From NCBI GenBank assembly GCA_002900535.1, contig MUGC01000041.1, forward strand, positions 1-8,401: DNA of 8,401 bases, written 5' to 3'. This stretch comes from Thermoplasmata archaeon M9B1D (GTDB lineage Archaea > Thermoplasmatota > E2 > DHVEG-1). The notes below the pieces were generated by a model, which worked only from the letters and a program-made list of their open reading frames with translations, did no database searches and was not told where the DNA came from. Numbering within the stretch: the stretch's first letter is position 1; the number at the start of each line of letters is the position of its first letter. The position numbers and the translations under genes were made by a program. Below are positions 1 through 6,628 of the stretch, piece by piece.

Positions 1-835
1 ACCTATTAGTTCCAAATGTTTTTACTCTAAAACGTGTCAATGATGATTCATTTTTTGAAAATTTTTCTGCAAAAACAGCACTTAAATATGCTAAAAAATA
101 AGGTACATGTTTCTTTATAGGTTCAACTTCCAATTGATTTGTTATTTCATCAAGCAGTTCGTTAACTGTACAGATGATACTTACAGCATTAAAGACATCT
201 TTTTCTCTATCTTTTTCAAATGCTAATCTAAGACATTGAACAACATCTGCAGGATGAACCAGAGAAATATGTGTATTTCCACTACCTATAAGACTCATCT
301 TATTTTGTAAAATTCTTTTAAGAAGAATTTCTACTGCTTTACCACCAGATCCCAATACAAGGCATGGTCTAACAATTGAAACATTTAAATCAGAATATTT
401 TCGTAGAACATTTTCTGATTCAAGTTTTGATTTATGATAATAATTTAATGGGTTTTTTTCACAAGCTTCATCTATTTCTTCATTAGAATTAGGAAACCCA
501 TAAACACCTGCAGAACTTGTAAATATTATTCTTGATATTTTTTTTTCCTTACAAATATCAGCAACGTTATGCGTACCTTTAACATTTATATTGTTTATCT
601 CATCTTTTCTACCATAATCCATAGCATAAGCTGCATTATGGAAAACAGCATCAATTCCTTGAAAAGCATTAGCAATAGTCTCTTTTTTTGTTATATCCCC
701 ATAAAAAACATCTATATCTTTATTTTTATACGATTTCTGTCTTGTAAGTATGCTAACCTCATAACCATTTTTTATTAAATCCTCTGTTAAATACCTTCCA
801 ATAAAACCTGTTGATCCTGTAATTAAAACTTTCAT
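1..835 (-). CDS. NAD-dependent epimerase/dehydratase (extended SDR), C-terminus cut by window edge
   Basis: The reading frame runs open from an ATG at 835 to base 1, giving 278 residues without a stop, so the C-terminus lies outside the window. The start MKVLITGSTGFIG carries the Rossmann dinucleotide motif GxxGxxG at residues 7-13. A D-type turn (GDIT, 47-49), HNAA (66-69), SSAGVYG (107-113, likely catalytic Ser108) and YHKSK (catalytic Tyr133 and Lys137) follow in the order of extended SDRs. VRPCLVLG (155-162) and LVHPADVV (192-199) match the substrate-side segments. Family members interconvert or dehydrate nucleotide sugars or reduce 3-keto/3-beta-hydroxy substrates; the substrate cannot be read from sequence. 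It is a cytoplasmic enzyme. An in-frame ATG two codons upstream (841) is an equally possible start; neither has a clear Shine-Dalgarno sequence. It lies 33 bases after the large surface protein and is probably cotranscribed with it. Confidence 0.9.
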   Translation of the reverse strand, partial: MKVLITGSTGFIGRYLTEDLIKNGYEVSILTRQKSYKNKDIDVFYGDITKKETIANAFQGIDAVFHNAAYAMDYGRKDEINNINVKGTHNVADICKEKKISRIIFTSSAGVYGFPNSNEEIDEACEKNPLNYYHKSKLESENVLRKYSDLNVSIVRPCLVLGSGGKAVEILLKRILQNKMSLIGSGNTHISLVHPADVVQCLRLAFEKDREKDVFNAVSIICTVNELLDEITNQLEVEPIKKHVPYFLAYLSAVFAEKFSKNESSLTRFRVKTFGTNR

Positions 836-868
836 AATCATATTAATAATTAAATATGTTATTTAACT

Positions 869-3800
869 TTATTTTCTAATTTTATGATAAATAGGGTTAA
901 TCATAAGTGTAACAATTGTTATTAACCCCAGGTAGAAACCAATATTTGGACCCCAGCTACAGGGTAACACTTTACCTTCAGCAACACCAGGAATAGTTGT
1001 TTCTATGTTTCCATTACCTATAAAACTACCGACACCAACTTCTGTTAGTTGAGACATTGCATAATAGAAAATTGATATAGTAACAATTAATAAAATTATA
1101 CTTAAAACTGAAATAATAACTGTGGTTTTACTAAATCTTTTTTTTGTAAAAACACTTATAAAAATAAATAAAGATGAAATAATTAGTAAAATCATTAATA
1201 GTTCTAGTACCATCGTAACATCTTCAGGAACCTGACTTATTTCACCACCAAGAACATCAGAAGAAGATGTGACTGTTACTAATTTCTGAGGAATCAAAAG
1301 TGTTTTTGTTGCAGTTTCAAAAGATCCCTCTTCACCAGTTAAAATCCACCAAGGAGAAAATAAAGAAATAATAATTAATGCAATAGCAATAATTTTAAAC
1401 CCCATGTAAACATTTTTTTTCCAAATAATTATCATAATTGAAATAATAAGTAAAATAATTCCAAAATACAACATGATATTGTGTAGTAAAGAATCCTCTG
1501 AACTTACAATATTAATATCTTTTTCACCTTTTAATTCAACATTTTGTTTTGCGATTTCTTTATCGTTGGATACAACACTTACCTGATACCCAGCGGGTGG
1601 AATAGATATTGATGCAAAACCATCGCTACCGATATCAATTTCTTTAGTTTTACCCAATCTCAAAATACTAATTTCTCCGCTTGATAAATATTCACCATAG
1701 GAATTATATACTCTAAAATTAAGCGGGTATTCAGCAGGGAAATCTAAATTTAGTGTTTGATCATTCTCGAAGGTAATATCTTTTTCAAGATTAAATGACC
1801 TATAGCTCATACTTAGGCTATATTTTCCAGTTAATAAACCTAAGAAAACATATTGTCCATTATCTTTTTTTTCAGCTGATAAAACCACTAGTTCAATCAT
1901 CTCATTGCTAGTTATTTTTGGATTTACTTCAACTTCTGGTTTAAAACCCCATGTATCCTTTAAATTAATAGTTAAATCAAACAGTTTGACCATATAAGAT
2001 TTTTTTAAATCAATGAAATGATTCTTAATATTAAGAGCAATAATTTTCTCATCTATTAAAAAACCATTATAAATAATCTTTAAAGTATACTTCTTCAACG
2101 AAAAACAAGGAGCATTTATTATTCCATTTCCATTTTCATCGGTCTTAGAATCAGAAATAACTACACCATCACTTAAAAGATATAATCCCACGTCTTTTAC
2201 TCCAACGTTATTTTGATCATTAACTAAAAGTTTTATTGTTCCCTGAGATTTACAATAGATCTGCAATGTATCATTTTTATTAAGATCTATAATTCCAAAT
2301 CCAATGTATTGTCTTTGTTTTGCAAATTTTGGATTTTCTCTAAATATTTTAACTAAATATGTTCCAGCTTCCAAACCAGGAAAAATTATTTTTTTATAAA
2401 ATGATAAATTTTTCCAATCAAAAATTCCTATGGCAGTTTTTATTTTTTGAAAAATATTCTTTCCTTCAAAGTCAATCTCTATCTCACCTAAGCCAAGTCT
2501 ACTAACTGCACCTGATGATTTAAAGCTGTTTTCTTTGTAAAGCTCAGCATAAATATAAGAAATGTTTTTTCCAAGCAATGCTGAAAAAAGTGAACCAAGA
2601 GGAACCGAAGGAGATAAATGAACATAGGTCTTCAAAGAGTATTTCTCAGCTTCTTCTTGATCTTTTGTTACATTTTCTCTTAAAATTGGAATATTTTTTA
2701 TAAGATTTTGATAGATAACTGATTCCTCATCAACTCTTTCATATCCCTCTTTTTCAACTGTTAAAAATTCCACTTTATAATCATATTGCGCACCTTGTTT
2801 CAATACTGTATCATGTTTCCCATTTTCATAGCCGTTCCTGGTCAATATAACATTTCCTGTATCAGCTTCAAGACCTGTAAATTTAATATTTTGTTTAACA
2901 AAAGCTTTTATTTGTATTCCATCATCATCTCCATTGGTTATCCCTGTGTTTGAACTAAAAATCAATCCATGTGCTTTACCATTTGATGGATTATATAGGC
3001 AAGTCCATGCTTTTTTTCCAAGATCAATATTATCTTCAGTTGATAATTCCATTTCACGTTCAATACTAGTTGGATTAAGATTAATTTGGTAGTTTCTGAT
3101 TGTATCATCTTCAGAATAAACAAAAACTTCGGGTAATATTTCCCCTACATTCATTTTTTCTATTGATGCACTACGTGATTTTATTGATGTTATCTCTGCG
3201 ATAACACCATCTTCAACACTTGGTTCCTCTATATCTATTTCTTTAATTATTTCATGGTGAGCATCTACAAACATTCTTTTTGTTTCAGTGGGGCTGTAAT
3301 AATATGTATAAATATTGTCACTTTTGATATCCCTGCGAGGAGAAATACATTCAATTCGTACGCGGGTCATTATGTTTCCATCAACAATTATTTGTTTATT
3401 GATTTCTTTAGCCCAAGAAGTACCAAAATATGCGGGTTCTTCTACTATACCATATCTAAAATCAAAATCACCAAGTTGATCTAAATTATATGTTTCAACA
3501 ACTTTAGATCCCGGTTTAAATTTTATAACACTTAGAGCGATTGGATTTCCTAAAAGTTCTCCTTTTTGAACAACAGCATATATTACATTGTCTTCCTGTT
3601 TAATTCCGAAATAATCAAAGTCTATTTTTTGACCTGAAATAGGTTCATAAAAATAATGCGAATCCTCAAGAAACACATGTTTTTCGTAATTAGGGTTATC
3701 AGTTTGATCGGAATCATAAAAAACATAGTATTTTTCTGTTCCATCTGATTCTATTGGAATAAGAAAAACCAATCCACAAGAACTAATATGTGTATCATCT

Positions 3801-4105
3801 ATTTTTTCAAGGTCATAAATTTGTGATTCAAGTTCTGTTACATCGCCGCTTTTTTCCATCCCTACTCTCACTGAATTGTCTTTTTCATCTTTTGCATAGC
3901 ATGCTTTAGAAAACTCTACTTTAATGTCTATAGGTTGAAATTTTGCCTGCTCAATGCTTGTATCAATTGGAACCTGTATCTCTTGTTTAAAAGCAAAATC
4001 TGAAATATCTGCTGATTTTATGTCTGAAGCTGTAACAAAATTGGTAAACATAGTTGAAAATAATATTATAATAATTATTGTTATAGTGTATTTTTTTGAT
4101 ATCAT
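869..4105 (-). CDS. Large secreted, membrane-anchored beta-domain protein, function unknown
   Basis: This 1078-residue protein is not a recognised enzyme. A hydrophobic N-terminus (about 7-24, followed by VTASD) looks like a signal peptide or signal anchor. Residues 26-870 form a polar, beta-rich ectodomain. Its last third holds three successive beta-sandwich-like modules, at about 620-695, 705-790 and 793-866. The first has the TDENGNG turn and the last the GSDGF and PPAGYQV pattern typical of carboxypeptidase-regulatory-like or Cna-B-like folds. Five hydrophobic segments follow, at about 877-895, 903-920, 963-986, 994-1014 and 1050-1070. Positive stretches KKNVYMGFK, TKKRFSK and HKIRK lie where a cytoplasmic side is predicted, giving an outside N-domain, two outside loops (921-962, 1017-1050) and an inside C-terminus. 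No catalytic motif was recognised in the ectodomain. It may bind, sense or scaffold at the cell surface (inference). The ATG at 4105 has no ribosome binding site, but a TATA box about 26 bases upstream fits a leaderless mRNA. Confidence 0.85.
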   Translation of the reverse strand: MISKKYTITIIIIILFSTMFTNFVTASDIKSADISDFAFKQEIQVPIDTSIEQAKFQPIDIKVEFSKACYAKDEKDNSVRVGMEKSGDVTELESQIYDLEKIDDTHISSCGLVFLIPIESDGTEKYYVFYDSDQTDNPNYEKHVFLEDSHYFYEPISGQKIDFDYFGIKQEDNVIYAVVQKGELLGNPIALSVIKFKPGSKVVETYNLDQLGDFDFRYGIVEEPAYFGTSWAKEINKQIIVDGNIMTRVRIECISPRRDIKSDNIYTYYYSPTETKRMFVDAHHEIIKEIDIEEPSVEDGVIAEITSIKSRSASIEKMNVGEILPEVFVYSEDDTIRNYQINLNPTSIEREMELSTEDNIDLGKKAWTCLYNPSNGKAHGLIFSSNTGITNGDDDGIQIKAFVKQNIKFTGLEADTGNVILTRNGYENGKHDTVLKQGAQYDYKVEFLTVEKEGYERVDEESVIYQNLIKNIPILRENVTKDQEEAEKYSLKTYVHLSPSVPLGSLFSALLGKNISYIYAELYKENSFKSSGAVSRLGLGEIEIDFEGKNIFQKIKTAIGIFDWKNLSFYKKIIFPGLEAGTYLVKIFRENPKFAKQRQYIGFGIIDLNKNDTLQIYCKSQGTIKLLVNDQNNVGVKDVGLYLLSDGVVISDSKTDENGNGIINAPCFSLKKYTLKIIYNGFLIDEKIIALNIKNHFIDLKKSYMVKLFDLTINLKDTWGFKPEVEVNPKITSNEMIELVVLSAEKKDNGQYVFLGLLTGKYSLSMSYRSFNLEKDITFENDQTLNLDFPAEYPLNFRVYNSYGEYLSSGEISILRLGKTKEIDIGSDGFASISIPPAGYQVSVVSNDKEIAKQNVELKGEKDINIVSSEDSLLHNIMLYFGIILLIISIMIIIWKKNVYMGFKIIAIALIIISLFSPWWILTGEEGSFETATKTLLIPQKLVTVTSSSDVLGGEISQVPEDVTMVLELLMILLIISSLFIFISVFTKKRFSKTTVIISVLSIILLIVTISIFYYAMSQLTEVGVGSFIGNGNIETTIPGVAEGKVLPCSWGPNIGFYLGLITIVTLMINPIYHKIRK

Positions 4106-4130
4106 GAATGAATAGAGATATTATCAACAA

Positions 4131-4139
4131 TTATATAAA
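4131..4139 (-). promoter_or_regulatory. Archaeal TATA box for the large surface protein (probable leaderless transcript)
   Basis: On the minus strand this reads TTTATATAA, a good archaeal box A. Its centre is near 4135, about 30 bases before the ATG at 4105. Archaeal transcription usually starts about 25-27 bases downstream of the box centre, placing the start at about 4108-4110, essentially at the ATG. The absence of a GGAG-like sequence before this ATG agrees with leaderless translation. The box sits in the 58-base gap after the transporter gene, so the surface protein can be transcribed separately from the upstream operon. The surroundings are very AT-rich, which lowers certainty. Confidence 0.6.
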
Positions 4140-4163
4140 TATTTTATTATAAATAATGTATTT

Positions 4164-5642
4164 TTATAAAATAAAGGTAAGAAAAGGAATTATCATTAAA
4201 ACTATTGCGATTATTCCCAACAGTAATCCAAAAGAACCTAATCTATATTTTTTAGGTAAAGCCTTCTGAGACATGTAAACTACTGCAATACCATAAAACA
4301 AGACACATACAACACCAATGAAAAGTAATGTTATGCTTAATATCAGCATAAAAGAAAGCCCTTTGAAAATCAAAATAGATAGAGGAATACCAAGAATTAA
4401 TATATAAAACACTAAATAAGCAAGGTATCTTCTATATTCCATTTTGTAAACTCTAGGAATAATGTTTTTCGTTGTTTGTCTTATCATTCTTGCTGCTGCT
4501 TCAAAGCCGGCATACATCGTACCAAAAAAAGCAAAAAATACACTTATCTGAAACAGAGGTTTAAGAATTGGTGACAAAGATGTGAAAATTATTGCCTGTT
4601 GTTCAATTAAATCAACGTTACTTGGTAAAAGAGACGAGCCATCTGGTTGTGGACCAAGTAAGAACATACCACATAAAATATAACACACAGAAACAATAGA
4701 TACAATTATAAAAGCGATTGCTAAATCTACTTTTAAAGGAATCATAAGTTTTTTTGATTTCTTGATTTCTTCTGAGTCATCTGGGAGAAAAGTTATGTTT
4801 CCTTTTTCTTTTTTAAACTCCTCAAATTTTTCTTCTTCAAATTTTTCGGGGTCTTTTTTATCTTTAAAAATACCCCAATGTTTTACTTTTATCCAACCAA
4901 AATATCCCACTAAAGGAATCATTGAAATAGCAAGAGTTCCAAGATAACCAAGAATAATCATTGGAATGGGTGTTTTTGTAAAACCTTCTACATTACTTAC
5001 CCAGGCAGGATAAGAGGGAACATTTCCTATTTTAAAGAAACTTACAATCATTCCGATATAATCAACATTTGTTTCATGTTGAAGTACAAAAATCACAGAG
5101 ATTATTGCACCGACACCAAGAACTACTACAAAGAATGCCTGCGCAAACTCAATAAATTTGTATTTTGTAAAAATGACTAAAAAAGCCGTAAGAAGAGCTA
5201 CCCCTATCCCAAGAGGCAAGTATAAAGCTGTATTTGAAGTTCCAGTAATTATCCATGCGAGAGATTGACCAACTGTAGTAATTATTGTTGCAGTAAAAAT
5301 AGGTATAAAAATCATGACAATTATCAAAATAAGCCAGTTAAACCAGCCTCTCTTAGTTTTATAAGAAAAAATATCCATGATATTGATACCTGAAAGCATA
5401 GTAAATCTTGTACCAATATAACAAAAAATATATGATGCAATATTAACAGTAATTAGCCACATAAGACCAAAATGTGCCCATGCGCCAATCTGTGGACCAA
5501 GAATTAGTTGACCCTGACCTATTGTCATAGATGCAACAATTGCACCAGGCCCAAAAAACAATAAATATTTTAGATATTTTTTAATAGAAGGTTTTTCAGT
5601 TAAAACTTTATCTGGTTCAGGATAACTAATTTTTTCCACCAC
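4164..5642 (-). CDS. Nramp-like membrane transporter with a divergent ion-site motif
   Basis: This 492-residue polytopic membrane protein has about 11 hydrophobic segments (roughly 25-48, 55-78, 100-130, 141-160, 165-188, 226-250, 303-330, 355-385, 405-427, 430-456, 468-490), the number usual for Nramp (SLC11) transporters of the LeuT fold. The first helix begins with FGPGAIVAS (30-38), as in Nramp proteins. The canonical DPGN metal-binding motif is replaced by IGQGQ (41-45), so the standard manganese/iron site is not intact; related subfamilies have GSGE-type sequences here. Helix 6 contains GYLGTLAISMIPLVGYFGW (232-250) in place of the canonical MPH motif. A charged Lys/Glu-rich loop (about 251-302) separates helices 6 and 7. 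The substrate is therefore open: another divalent cation, or a different solute driven by an ion gradient. The start is GTG at 5642, 10 bases after a GAGGA site in the end of the preceding gene, 6 bases downstream of its stop. The protein is the last member of the three-gene operon. Confidence 0.82.
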   Translation of the reverse strand: MVEKISYPEPDKVLTEKPSIKKYLKYLLFFGPGAIVASMTIGQGQLILGPQIGAWAHFGLMWLITVNIASYIFCYIGTRFTMLSGINIMDIFSYKTKRGWFNWLILIIVMIFIPIFTATIITTVGQSLAWIITGTSNTALYLPLGIGVALLTAFLVIFTKYKFIEFAQAFFVVVLGVGAIISVIFVLQHETNVDYIGMIVSFFKIGNVPSYPAWVSNVEGFTKTPIPMIILGYLGTLAISMIPLVGYFGWIKVKHWGIFKDKKDPEKFEEEKFEEFKKEKGNITFLPDDSEEIKKSKKLMIPLKVDLAIAFIIVSIVSVCYILCGMFLLGPQPDGSSLLPSNVDLIEQQAIIFTSLSPILKPLFQISVFFAFFGTMYAGFEAAARMIRQTTKNIIPRVYKMEYRRYLAYLVFYILILGIPLSILIFKGLSFMLILSITLLFIGVVCVLFYGIAVVYMSQKALPKKYRLGSFGLLLGIIAIVLMIIPFLTFIL

Positions 5643-5648
5643 GTCTTC

Positions 5649-6626
5649 TCAATCCTCAAAAACAATTTGCGATTTACTTTCAATTTTTATATCAGGTTTT
5701 TTTGCTCCTTCTTCCATGCGAACCATACGATCATAAGAATCTGCTCCACCTGCTTTATTAATTATATCACGGCCTTTTTCAATCTGCTTTAAAATGCTAA
5801 TATTAACCCGTTCCATTGAACCAGGTGCAATTATTTTTAGAAGCTTGGTTGTACCTGAAAAACCATATGGTATCGATTCCATAATCATAATAGTGCCAGG
5901 AATCGCAAAAAACCAACGTCCTATACTATCCTCACCAAATTTTGTAATAGGAATTCCAGCTGCTGCTTGCCTTTCAGCTTTTGGTCCAACATGTGCAACA
6001 ACCCATTTGCCATCAATAAATGCTTCTCCTTCTCCTTCGAGCATGAAATAACCCATAGAGTCATACCATTTTTTAACCAAAGGATCTGCTACCACAACTG
6101 AGTCATACCATGCTTTTATCACATTCATTGCAAAAACCTTATAGCGTGCTTTTATACCCGCAGCGCGACACAAAGCGATAAACGCAGTTATCAGATGAAA
6201 ACAAGTGCCCGTCCCACGGTCTAATGTTTCACTAACACTATTGAGAGGACATATCTCAAGGGTCATTTGTTCTTTTACAAGTTCAAAGGCCCCTTCAGCA
6301 AATTCTCTATCGCTTTTTTTATATGCTCCAAGTTTATGAGCTAGTGCTACAACTTTAGGTTCTCTATGATCACAATAAAGAGTTGGCCTAAGATATTTTT
6401 CGTTAGAATTATTTATCTTCATATCTTTACTAAATTTTGGGATTTCGTATTCTCTTTTTGGTCTAATATATCTCTCGGAATTAGGTAGACTTTTCCTTAG
6501 TTTTTTTAGGTCGCCCATATTTAATAAAAGAGTTTTACTAAGTGAAAAAGCACCTGCAATAAACAACTTAGTAGTCATCTTCTGTGGAATATAACCTTTT
6601 TCTTTTATCTCACGGATACTAGTCAA
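5649..6626 (-). CDS. Transglutaminase-like protein with an altered catalytic triad
   Basis: The 325-residue protein contains a transglutaminase-like (papain-fold) core at about 78-215. YLRPTLYCD (78-86) and AEGAFELVKEQMTLE (110-124) lead into GTGTCFHLITAFIALCRAAGIKAR (138-161), which matches the family's nucleophile segment, with Cys142 as nucleophile. In typical members a HAWvEv...dGkWv.vD segment supplies His and Asp. Aligning on FIDGKW (203-208) puts Glu197 at the His position, Glu201 at the conserved Glu, and His212 at the Asp position. The triad is thus rearranged or impaired. The family includes proteases, amide-forming acyltransferases and inactive scaffolds, so the reaction is unknown. 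No convincing signal peptide is seen, so a cytoplasmic location is likely. The C-terminal part (about 230-325) was not recognised. The start is TTG at 6626: a GGAGA site lies 9 bases upstream, within the end of the LuxE-like gene. The first ATG (codon 17) has no such site. Confidence 0.8.
   Translation of the reverse strand: MTSIREIKEKGYIPQKMTTKLFIAGAFSLSKTLLLNMGDLKKLRKSLPNSERYIRPKREYEIPKFSKDMKINNSNEKYLRPTLYCDHREPKVVALAHKLGAYKKSDREFAEGAFELVKEQMTLEICPLNSVSETLDRGTGTCFHLITAFIALCRAAGIKARYKVFAMNVIKAWYDSVVVADPLVKKWYDSMGYFMLEGEGEAFIDGKWVVAHVGPKAERQAAAGIPITKFGEDSIGRWFFAIPGTIMIMESIPYGFSGTTKLLKIIAPGSMERVNISILKQIEKGRDIINKAGGADSYDRMVRMEEGAKKPDIKIESKSQIVFED
5653..5657 (-). promoter_or_regulatory. Ribosome binding site deciding the GTG start of the transporter gene
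   Basis: The minus strand reads GAGGA, complementary to the CCUCC at the 3' end of archaeal 16S rRNA. It lies 10 bases before the GTG at 5642 and inside the last codons of the transglutaminase-like gene. It supports the GTG start over a second adjacent GTG codon (spacing 13) and suggests translational coupling. Confidence 0.6.
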
Positions 6627-6628
6627 AT

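Noticed and set aside
3254..3484. Open plus-strand frame of 76 codons inside the surface-protein gene
   Set aside because: It lies wholly antisense to a long, well-supported gene, has no recognisable domain and no ribosome binding site; the same applies to the plus-strand frames at 569-778, 4762-4947, 5794-6051, 7043-7471 and 7778-8044.
4164..5642. Standard manganese/iron transporter MntH
   Set aside because: The DPGN and MPH substrate-site motifs are absent, so the name would overstate what the sequence supports.
6578..6626. ATG at codon 17 as start of the transglutaminase-like gene
   Set aside because: No ribosome binding site precedes it, whereas TTG at 6626 has GGAGA at 9 bases and sits 2 bases after the upstream stop.
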